The notes under the pieces are model-generated. The model did not search any database and was not told the origin of the DNA. It was given only the letters and a program-made list of their open reading frames with translations. Shown in pieces: positions 6,095 to 10,799 of a DNA stretch of 10,799 nucleotides. Position 1 is the first letter of the stretch; every line of letters begins with the position of its first letter. The stretch is from Candidatus Helarchaeota archaeon. Lineage in GTDB: Archaea > Asgardarchaeota > Lokiarchaeia > Helarchaeales > HEL-GB-A. The position numbers were made by a program, and so were the translations under genes. The stretch spans positions 1 to 10,799 of the forward strand of contig JABXJU010000147.1 of assembly GCA_013375405.1 (NCBI GenBank), given 5' to 3'.

Positions 6095-7267
6095 TTAGTA
6101 TATACGCTTAAGTAATTTCACCGATTGCGATTCAACATCATAATCCACAAGTTTAGCGGCGTCTAAATCGGCAAGAGCTTTTCGCACCATTGCACCTGAA
6201 ATCCCAGATGCTTTCATCAAGGAAGTTCGGTCCATCTCAACTTTTTGCCCATGTAACAAGAATAATAGTTTCGAATGAGGTTGTGCGCCAAATACTTCCA
6301 CTAATAATGTCATTACCAGAGCTAATACTTCCCGCATTTCAATTTTTTGATCTTTTGCTTTAGCTAAGTGCTCAAAATCTACAGTAACTTTTTCTAATTC
6401 TTTTGAAACATTGTCTAATTCAGCTTTCATTGCGATATTTTCTTGTTTTAATGTTTGAATTTCCTCATAAGACATCTTCAATTCTGATTGTCCTTTGTAT
6501 TGGTCAGTTAACACTTGTGCTTCATAAACCGTAAGGTCATCTCTAAGAGTTTTCAGAATTTTCACTGGAGCTTGTTGGAGGTTTGAGAGCTTAGTGACAA
6601 TATCATTTTGAATTCGTATATAATCTTGGATTATCTGTTTGGTTAGCTCATCTACTTTAGGGAGACCTTTTTCAACAATTTCACCCTTTAGGGTAATTGC
6701 TTTTAATTGATTCTCAAATTTTTCTTTCATGCCTGAGATGGATTTATAGATACTGGAAAATTGAGGATCCATCATCCCAGAGATTTTTTTGAATTCGCCT
6801 AACCCAGTTTTAATACTATACAGTTCCTTTTCTACCCTATTAATTATATTTTGCTCCATTTTTGTTTTCAAATCACCAACAATGTTGTTAAAAATTTCCA
6901 ATGCGGACAAATTAAACACATGCGAAGTTTCTTCAGTTATATCTTCAAAAATCTGGTCTAGCTTTTGGAATAAAAATTGCTTTAACGCCTCATCCGTCTC
7001 CAGTTTTTTAGTTAGATCCATAATATTCGTGAAAGTTTCATTAATTTTACTAATCTCATCACTAACAGAAGTAACATATTCCTCAATACTGAAATCCGTC
7101 TCTATGCCCTCTATTGCTTCTGCCGCTCTTTTCTTTCTTTCAGAAATTTGATCGACTGCCATATTTAAGGAATTTAAATCGCCCTCGAATTTTTCTAATC
7201 CATCTATTTTCACAGCTTGTGTCAAATTCTTTTCATAATTGCTAATCAGCTCATTAAGCTTCTCCAT
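6095..7267 (-). CDS. Long helical/coiled-coil protein with C-terminal winged-helix domain
   Basis: The likely start is the ATG at 7267 (390 residues), with GAGGG seven bases upstream. A TTG at 7273 lies on top of that site and is rejected. About 320 residues are almost entirely helical, polar and charge-rich. The clearest heptad pattern is near 262-312, where the sequence is rich in Glu, Lys and Leu. The last 60 residues (LLFLLHGQKVEMDRTSLM through RKALADLDAAKLVDYD) form a winged helix-turn-helix, with a helix around SGISGAMVRKALADL that would read DNA. There are no TM segments, Walker motifs or cysteines. I infer a DNA-binding or scaffolding protein that dimerises through the coiled coil. 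Whether it is a regulator, a chromosome-associated protein or a cytoskeletal-like protein cannot be told. It is divergent from the DUF6884 gene and could regulate either neighbour. No named family recognised. Confidence 0.8.
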   Translation of the reverse strand: MEKLNELISNYEKNLTQAVKIDGLEKFEGDLNSLNMAVDQISERKKRAAEAIEGIETDFSIEEYVTSVSDEISKINETFTNIMDLTKKLETDEALKQFLFQKLDQIFEDITEETSHVFNLSALEIFNNIVGDLKTKMEQNIINRVEKELYSIKTGLGEFKKISGMMDPQFSSIYKSISGMKEKFENQLKAITLKGEIVEKGLPKVDELTKQIIQDYIRIQNDIVTKLSNLQQAPVKILKTLRDDLTVYEAQVLTDQYKGQSELKMSYEEIQTLKQENIAMKAELDNVSKELEKVTVDFEHLAKAKDQKIEMREVLALVMTLLVEVFGAQPHSKLLFLLHGQKVEMDRTSLMKASGISGAMVRKALADLDAAKLVDYDVESQSVKLLKRIY

Positions 7268-7450
7268 GTTCAAACCCTCAAAAAATCTCTTAATACTCTA
7301 TATTTAACTTGATAAATTTAAAGCCTTTTCGTTTCAGTTTTTAAACCGTTTTTTAGTGAATTGAAATATCTTCTTGAATTTTGCCAACATTTATGTTCGA
7401 CGAAATTCACCTAAAATAGAGCTTTTGAAAACCAATGAGTTGGGATAGGA
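7268..7450. promoter_or_regulatory. Divergent promoter region with two TATA-like boxes
   Basis: For the minus-strand coiled-coil gene, GGCTTTAAATTT (7314-7325 complement) is preceded by the purine-rich GAAAA. This is the best TATA/BRE-like pair in the window, and it predicts a transcript start near 7290. For the plus-strand gene, CTAAAATAGA at 7411-7420 predicts a start near 7440 with a very short leader. The middle of the gap is T-rich, and I see no gene or strong repeat in it. Confidence 0.45.
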
Positions 7451-7903
7451 ATGAAGAATTTAGTAATTGTCCAATGCGGACAAAGGAAAATTTGGAGCAA
7501 AGATCCGAATGTAGGGCCTGTAAAGGCAAAAGATGCCTATATCAGTAACTATTTCCACTTTAATAAGACTTATGCGAAGCGTTTTGGGGATCGTTGGATA
7601 CTCCTCTCAGCGAAATATGGATTTATTGACCCAGAAAAGGAAATTGAGGATTACAATGTTTCCTTTAAAAATGGATCTTCAGGGGCAATTTCAGATAGAA
7701 ACCTGAAGAACCAAGTGGAAAGCAAAAAGCTACGAAATTATAATTTTATCACCATACTCGGCGGCGAAGTAGATTATCAAAAAATAATAAAAGCATTTAC
7801 TGATATTCCCTGTGTTATCAAGTCACCTTTAAGACGATTAAAAATTGGGGAGCGAATGTCAAAGGTTAGGGGGGCACTTCTAACTGGAAAAGAATTGGAG
7901 TAA
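7451..7903 (+). CDS. DUF6884 family protein
   Basis: This 150-residue soluble protein carries the motifs I associate with DUF6884: an N-terminal strand followed by QCGQRKIW (Cys9), then AKDAYISNYF (26-35), LLSAKYGFIDP (51-61), IEDYNVSF (65-72) and ILGGEVDY (102-109). The fold should be a compact alpha/beta domain. The conserved Cys, Lys, Tyr and Gly residues probably line a pocket. No reaction is established for the family to my knowledge, and I do not assign one. The basic C-terminus (SPLRRLKIGERMSKVRG) could bind nucleic acid, which is inference only. The start is ATG 7451, preceded by GGGATAGGA, which is an imperfect and close ribosome-binding site. The gene is divergent from the winged-helix protein, and a hairpin overlapping its own stop codon suggests its transcript ends there. 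Confidence 0.78.
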   Translation: MKNLVIVQCGQRKIWSKDPNVGPVKAKDAYISNYFHFNKTYAKRFGDRWILLSAKYGFIDPEKEIEDYNVSFKNGSSGAISDRNLKNQVESKKLRNYNFITILGGEVDYQKIIKAFTDIPCVIKSPLRRLKIGERMSKVRGALLTGKELE

Positions 7904-7918
7904 CTACTCCTTCTTTTG
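7897..7918 (+). terminator. Terminator-like hairpin overlapping the stop codon
   Basis: GGAGT (7897-7901) pairs with ACTCC (7906-7910) around the tetraloop AACT, and the T-rich TTCTTTTG follows at once. The stop codon TAA (7901-7903) is inside the hairpin. A stem followed by a T-run is terminator-like, although a five-base stem is short. Confidence 0.45.
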
Positions 7919-8009
7919 AAGCTATACAGCACCTTAAAATGTTAAAAAAACATTTTCTAAGCTATAATTAAAAAGAGAAGATCGATTATATGTACCAATT
8001 CATTATGGA
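7904..8009 (+). promoter_or_regulatory. Intergenic region with AT hairpin, short direct repeat and TATA candidate
   Basis: AAAATGTT (7936-7943) and AACATTTT (7949-7956) form an inverted repeat around five A. It is flanked by two copies of AAGCTATA, at 7919-7926 and 7959-7966. The second copy runs into CTATAATTAAA, a TATA candidate predicting a start near 7992 for the next gene. The inverted repeat just upstream could be an operator or a low-complexity coincidence. Confidence 0.35.
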
Positions 8010-8873
8010 ATGAAACATTCATTTCACGTTAAACGTAGAGAAGAGACGGATATGGCTATTGCGGATTTCCCAAATTTCATTGATTTTATCAAAACAGCCA
8101 AATTTAATTGTGGCTATGAATTAATTCTTTTATATGCTGCAATTAAATTAAAAAATGAGGAGGGTGGATTCGATAGAGAGAAACTCGTGGATTTTTTCAT
8201 TGATTTTTATAGAATTAGAGAAAAAAATAGATTAGCCCTAGAAAGCTATTGCGATCCACTTCAAAATGGGGATCGTGTGAAAACAATCCGATTAATAAAT
8301 CGAAATCCAATCAGTTATCTACTTAATGTCGGGATTTTCAAAACCTTTGAACGCTTTGATTCTAACATTTTTCAAATCATTTTTAACAATGAAGACCAAA
8401 TTTTATTGACAATCAAAGAGCGAATTAAACAACATTTTTCAAAAACGCTCGGGGATTCGAACGAGAGCACCGAAGCCGTCTTGTTGAAATGGGAGAAGGG
8501 AATCAACGAAAGTATTCGAGTAGGTGCATTACAAAAATTTGCAGCTTGTTATGATAAAATCAATATTGAAGTGTTATTAAAATTTCTCTATCACTCATAC
8601 AGTCTTAGGACATTCGATAAATTAATGGAAGATTTCCTGATAAATCCAAGAGAATTCAAAGACTATTTTAGTAGTAAAATAAAATATCAGTCAAAATTCT
8701 TCAGCACTGAAAAGAAAGACGCACCAGCACCTCCCGTTGAAAGAAAACAAAAATTAAAAAAATATTCAGCGCAACGTATCAAGGATTTAACAAATATTTT
8801 TCATAAAATGCGCGAAGAACCCATAGAAGACGAGCCTTTACCAGAAAATTCAAAGAAAAAAAAGAAAAAATAA
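8010..8873 (+). CDS. Unrecognised, mainly helical soluble protein with poly-lysine tail
   Basis: I do not recognise this 287-residue protein firmly. The region 16-115 is helical, with FPNFIDFIKTAKF, CGYELILLYAAIKLK and EKLVDFFIDFYRIREKN followed by NRNPISYLLNVGIF. This reminds me loosely of helical domains near some restriction or defence proteins, but I would not assign it. Residues 125-225 are helical, with an aromatic segment near 188-200 (LLKFLYHSYSLR). From about 230 the chain is low-complexity, Lys/Pro/Glu-rich, and ends in six lysines. Such a tail may bind nucleic acid or be disordered. The start is uncertain. ATG 8010 has only a weak GGA just upstream. Met15 (ATG 8052) follows a purine-rich stretch and begins a natural-looking MAIADFPNF. 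The A-runs near 8855-8870 could hide a sequencing slip at the C-terminus. Confidence 0.7.
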   Translation: MKHSFHVKRREETDMAIADFPNFIDFIKTAKFNCGYELILLYAAIKLKNEEGGFDREKLVDFFIDFYRIREKNRLALESYCDPLQNGDRVKTIRLINRNPISYLLNVGIFKTFERFDSNIFQIIFNNEDQILLTIKERIKQHFSKTLGDSNESTEAVLLKWEKGINESIRVGALQKFAACYDKINIEVLLKFLYHSYSLRTFDKLMEDFLINPREFKDYFSSKIKYQSKFFSTEKKDAPAPPVERKQKLKKYSAQRIKDLTNIFHKMREEPIEDEPLPENSKKKKKK

Positions 8874-8909
8874 CAATCCAAAATGGTTTTCTCTCAATTG
8901 AGAAACTAT
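8874..8909. terminator. Palindrome between convergent genes
   Basis: The 12-base palindrome TCTCAATTGAGA (8892-8903) is preceded by TTTTC and followed by AAAC. The flanks allow a slightly longer alternative stem (TTTCTC with GAGAAA). It lies midway between two convergent stop codons, so it may act as a shared, weak transcription end. No long T-run accompanies it on either strand. Confidence 0.35.
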
Positions 8910-9410
8910 TTAAATACCTAATAATGAAAAGATGAAAGCTACCAAATCTCCGACAAAATAGGTTATCGTCATTATAATTATGGCAGCAATGTCATACAGT
9001 AACATGGTGCGAATAATCCTTCTTTTCTCTTGTTGTCTGGCGATATGTCCACTCAGGACACTTAAAATAAATAATCCATAAAAAATAGAAAAGTAGGTTG
9101 CGTCTAAAAGTGGCAAGAAAAGAAAAGGAAGAATAAATTGGAATATAATACCGAACTTGGTGAGAAATATTATGAAGGCTTCTTTCCATATTGTTTTAAT
9201 GGCATGTTCTTTTTCGGTTCTTTGAGATAAATATTCACTAAATGCATCTGAAAAGCCCTCCACGAACGCTACCACTGCTATCCCGCTAATTACTGCCTGT
9301 GATAATTGCGTTCCAGCCATTAAGCCTACCATAATACTAAGCATTACAATGATCCCTGATGAAAATCCAGCAATTGTCGTCGATGCCATCAGTTCTATAC
9401 GATAACCCAC
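8910..9410 (-). CDS. Short VIT1/CCC1-like membrane transporter protein
   Basis: This 166-residue protein has about five TM segments, near 11-33, 36-56, 78-101, 104-121 and 133-160. The pattern GFSSGIIVMLSIMVGL, then VEGFSDAFSEYLSQRTEKEH (residues 50-69), matches the VIT1/CCC1 family, which moves Fe2+ or Mn2+ across membranes. In that family TM1 carries a G-SDG-like motif and TM2 ends in G-GEYLS-KSE-E. The large cytosolic metal-binding helical domain between TM2 and TM3 in full-length VIT1 is missing; only a short charged linker is present. Metal transport is therefore inferred from family only. The start is uncertain. GTG 9410 sits directly after AAGGG, and ATG 9389 (159 residues) lacks a good ribosome-binding site. 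The gene stands alone: it is convergent with its left neighbour and divergent from its right one. Confidence 0.72.
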   Translation of the reverse strand: MGYRIELMASTTIAGFSSGIIVMLSIMVGLMAGTQLSQAVISGIAVVAFVEGFSDAFSEYLSQRTEKEHAIKTIWKEAFIIFLTKFGIIFQFILPFLFLPLLDATYFSIFYGLFILSVLSGHIARQQEKRRIIRTMLLYDIAAIIIMTITYFVGDLVAFIFSLLGI

Positions 9411-9482
9411 CCCTTAATAAAATTTATTCACACAGAAATAAAGAACCACAAAAACCAAAAGATTAAAATTACAGAATCTGAA
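9411..9482. promoter_or_regulatory. Short divergent promoter region
   Basis: Seventy-two AT-rich bases separate the divergent VIT-like and cysteine-motif genes. AAAATTTATT (9419-9428) could serve as a TATA box for the plus strand. TTTATTTCTG on the complement (about 9433-9442) could serve the minus strand. There is no visible ribosome-binding site before ATG 9483, so that message may be leaderless or start within about 35 bases of the ATG. Confidence 0.3.
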
Positions 9483-9926
9483 ATGAAATTTGAGGTCGAG
9501 AATTTGATACACCCGGCGATAAAACATAGTTTAGGATTTGATCCTAATGAATCTGATTCAGAATTCTTAGAACAGTGGAAAAAACGAACGTCCAATGCTC
9601 GTAAACCATGTTGGGACTTAAAATATTGTCCCTATGGGGAACTCGTTGAACAATTTCCTTTGCTTCCCACGACTCGAAAAAAGGCAATATCCCATAATGA
9701 ATACCTCAAAGGTTGTTTAGAAAAAGGCATCCTTGGAGTTGAACCTAACGTGAAACCAATGAATGAAAAAATGCGAACCCTTTTTACCCAGCAAGTCGCG
9801 GAATTTAATCCTGACAATCATCCCGAAGATATTCCTTTAGAAATCCGAGAATGGGCGTGTTTAATATTTGGGCACATTTGCCCTGTTGTATTTGCTGCCG
9901 AAAATGTCGCTGAAGAACCATCTTAG
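9483..9926 (+). CDS. Conserved small five-cysteine protein (CWDLKYCPYG motif)
   Basis: This 147-residue soluble protein has five cysteines in recognisable conserved patches: KPCWDLKYCPYGELVEQFPL (Cys43, Cys49), NEYLKGCLEKG (Cys78) and CLIFGHICPVVF (Cys126, Cys133, with His131). I have seen the pattern PCW-LKYCPYG-LV--FPL with a GHICPV ending in uncharacterised prokaryotic proteins, and I know no established function for it. The Cys/His spacing would suit a zinc or Fe-S site built from both ends of the chain, which is inference. There is no signal peptide or TM segment. The N-terminal 40 residues are variable and charged. ATG 9483 is the only sensible start, although no Shine-Dalgarno site precedes it. 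The gene is divergent from the VIT-like gene and convergent with the SUKH gene, so it is probably transcribed alone. Confidence 0.75.
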   Translation: MKFEVENLIHPAIKHSLGFDPNESDSEFLEQWKKRTSNARKPCWDLKYCPYGELVEQFPLLPTTRKKAISHNEYLKGCLEKGILGVEPNVKPMNEKMRTLFTQQVAEFNPDNHPEDIPLEIREWACLIFGHICPVVFAAENVAEEPS

Positions 9927-9965
9927 ATCGTGAGACGTGAAACGTAGGCTTTCAGAAGATAACTG

Positions 9966-10598
9966 TTACTTTCCAGCCACTAATTCTAACCATATATCTC
10001 CATTAATAGATTTACCTGTAGCAGTTGTGATGGCAAATTTGGATTCCTGGCCTTTAGCTGCCTCCGTAAATATTAACTTCCCACTTTCTAAAAATGCTAT
10101 ATAGTTTTCAATCAATTCAGTGAACTTTTCTGCCAGAACTATAAAATCACTCTCAGTAACGTTGAAAATGAGTTGCCCTTCAGTCCCCTTTGGTCCAGGA
10201 ATGTAATCTAGACATATGGAACATGTCCCTAATTCAAATTCTGCAATCGGGATCCGGTCGCGATGAAAGACAATTGACCGAATTTTATCATGGAAATGAT
10301 AGGTATTGAAAATGTGCTCTCCAATCATGGGCATTATGGATACCTCATAATCCCATGCTTTAATAATTTCATCTACCCCGAATAAAATCATATGATCCGG
10401 TAACCAATCTAATGTTTTATCTTTTTGCCCATTGCATATTAATAAAAAGTTCCGATAATCTGCCGGGAAATGTACTCCTACATGTATTTCGGCTTTTGTA
10501 ATATCTTCTTCACTCTTTCCTGGCCTAAATCCTAATTCCGCCATTGTTTTTCCTTGATCTTTGAAAAATTTCTCAAATTTTGCCCATATTTTTTTCAT
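9966..10598 (-). CDS. SUKH (SMI1/KNR4) family protein
   Basis: The open frame reaches 10784, but I place the start at ATG 10598 (210 residues). GGAG at 10608-10611 lies nine bases upstream of it. The 62 residues before it are rich in Arg, Trp and Phe, read through TATA-like sequence, and do not look like protein. From residue 24 the SUKH core is clear: FRPGKSEEDITKAEIHVGVH, FPADYRNFLLICNGQ (44-58), then RIPIAEFELGTCSICLDY (115-132) and PGPKGTEGQLIF (135-146). In bacteria SUKH proteins often act as immunity proteins against polymorphic toxins, and in yeast KNR4/SMI1 is a cell-wall signalling protein. No toxin gene is next to it here, so a binding or regulatory role is all that can be inferred. 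The last 40 residues extend beyond the core. Its convergent neighbour is the five-cysteine protein. Confidence 0.82.
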   Translation of the reverse strand: MKKIWAKFEKFFKDQGKTMAELGFRPGKSEEDITKAEIHVGVHFPADYRNFLLICNGQKDKTLDWLPDHMILFGVDEIIKAWDYEVSIMPMIGEHIFNTYHFHDKIRSIVFHRDRIPIAEFELGTCSICLDYIPGPKGTEGQLIFNVTESDFIVLAEKFTELIENYIAFLESGKLIFTEAAKGQESKFAITTATGKSINGDIWLELVAGK

Positions 10599-10702
10599 TC
10601 CAAGCATCTCCAAACAACCTCTATCGTTCCAAAATATATAGTTCGAACTGTATCTCCCAAATATATAAAAATCTCTAAAACGTTCTAAAAACCTATCACG
10701 CA

Positions 10703-10730
10703 AAATGCGCAAATTAGATAAATGCGCAAA
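10703..10730. repeat. Pair of 11-base direct repeats (AAATGCGCAAA), 17-base period
   Basis: Two perfect copies of AAATGCGCAAA lie at 10703-10713 and 10720-10730, with six bases between them. Each contains the palindrome TGCGCA. A further CGCAAAA lies just before the first copy. A 17-base spacing places the copies about one and a half helical turns apart, and the location between divergent TATA candidates suits an operator. The G+C core stands out in AT-rich surroundings. Confidence 0.6.
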
Positions 10731-10775
10731 CCGATCCCAAGAGTTTAAATAGGAGGGGGTCGTTAACTTACCTAA

Positions 10776-10799
10776 CCACACCAACTTCTCTTGGTGCGG
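10776..10799. other. Hairpin at the window edge
   Basis: CACCAA (10779-10784) pairs with TTGGTG (10791-10796) around CTTCTC. Two further C-G pairs follow beyond one A-C mismatch. The stem may continue past the window end. It begins about 25-30 bases after the plus-strand TTTAAATA box, so it could be the 5' end of a structured RNA or leader, or the terminator of a gene arriving from the right. The sequence does not decide between these. Confidence 0.4.

Larger units (their letters stand above)
10599..10799. promoter_or_regulatory. Upstream region of the SUKH gene, with direct repeats and TATA-like boxes
   Basis: About 200 bases without a convincing gene. On the minus strand TATATATTT-like boxes at about 10635-10644 and 10661-10674 can serve the SUKH gene. 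On the plus strand GAGTTTAAATAGG (10741-10753) is a good archaeal TATA candidate reading out of the window, with a predicted start near 10772. Between the two sets lie two 11-base direct repeats. The arrangement suggests a second, divergent transcript beginning at the right edge. Confidence 0.4.

Noticed and set aside
6789..7151. 120-codon plus-strand open frame opposite the coiled-coil gene
   Set aside because: It is a shadow of the antisense coding strand, with Ser/Leu/Ile-rich composition and no ribosome-binding site.
7268..7273. TTG start for the coiled-coil/winged-helix protein
   Set aside because: It lies one base from GAGGG. ATG 7267 has seven-base spacing.
7356..7410. Inverted repeat GTGAATT / AATTCAC in the divergent gap
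   Set aside because: Seven AT-rich bases 41 bases apart are expected by chance in this composition.
7451..8873. The DUF6884 gene and the following gene as a toxin-antitoxin or two-gene defence pair
   Set aside because: They are separated by 106 bases with a terminator-like hairpin and a fresh TATA candidate, and neither shows a recognisable toxin or nuclease motif.
8992..9189. Second minus-strand frame inside the VIT-like gene
   Set aside because: The overlapping frame shows the TM and family motifs. This frame gives an aromatic, motif-free peptide.
10599..10784. N-terminal 62-residue extension of the SUKH reading frame, starting at a TTG
   Set aside because: Its composition is rich in Trp, Arg and Phe, it spans TATA-like boxes and the direct repeats, and a well-spaced GGAG points to ATG 10598.
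1..10799. tRNA, rRNA, CRISPR array, transposase or attachment site
   Set aside because: I looked for these on both strands and saw none. There are no regular spaced repeats, cloverleaf-like segments or DDE/recombinase motifs.

Overview
The window is AT-rich, gene-dense and reads best as a piece of an archaeal genome. Supporting signs are TATA-like boxes of the TTTAAA type upstream of several genes, G-rich Shine-Dalgarno sites before some starts, and a coiled-coil protein ending in a winged helix, a layout common in archaea. An Asgard-type lineage is possible but is only an impression, because no lineage-specific marker gene is present. There are no rRNA or tRNA genes, CRISPR arrays, transposases or long repeats.

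Left part (1-1934). The window opens inside the 3' end of a DNA methylase of the Eco57I/N6-adenine restriction-modification type. It is followed convergently by an unrecognised ~7-TM membrane protein on the minus strand. Divergent from that is a 114-residue DUF3303-like protein with a strong ribosome-binding site, followed by a 9-bp perfect hairpin and a T-rich run.

Centre (1935-7450). Three minus-strand genes appear to form a transcription unit, in order of transcription: a membrane-anchored alpha/beta hydrolase fused to a multi-TM C-terminal half (4283-5980), a cysteine-rich protein with two ferredoxin 4Fe-4S motifs (3448-4272), and a sulfatase-fold enzyme (1935-3356). The hydrolase stop codon lies inside the ribosome-binding site of the Fe-S gene. 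The sulfatase-fold enzyme has Thr where sulfatases carry the formylglycine Cys/Ser, so it is probably a phosphatase, phosphodiesterase or transferase of the alkaline phosphatase superfamily. This trio is the best candidate for an undescribed functional unit here. Upstream of it lies the coiled-coil/winged-helix protein, transcribed from the same strand.

Right part (7451-10799). A DUF6884 protein with a terminator-like hairpin overlapping its stop is followed by an unrecognised 287-residue protein with a lysine-only tail. Next come a short VIT1/CCC1-like membrane protein (minus), a small conserved five-cysteine protein with a CWDLKYCPYG motif (plus), and a SUKH (SMI1/KNR4) protein (minus) whose start should be moved well inside the longest reading frame. 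The last 200 bases are non-coding and hold a pair of 11-bp direct repeats, a TATA-like box and a hairpin cut by the window edge.

Apart from the hydrolase/Fe-S/sulfatase unit, the genes are mostly single transcription units in alternating directions, and the sequence does not link their functions.
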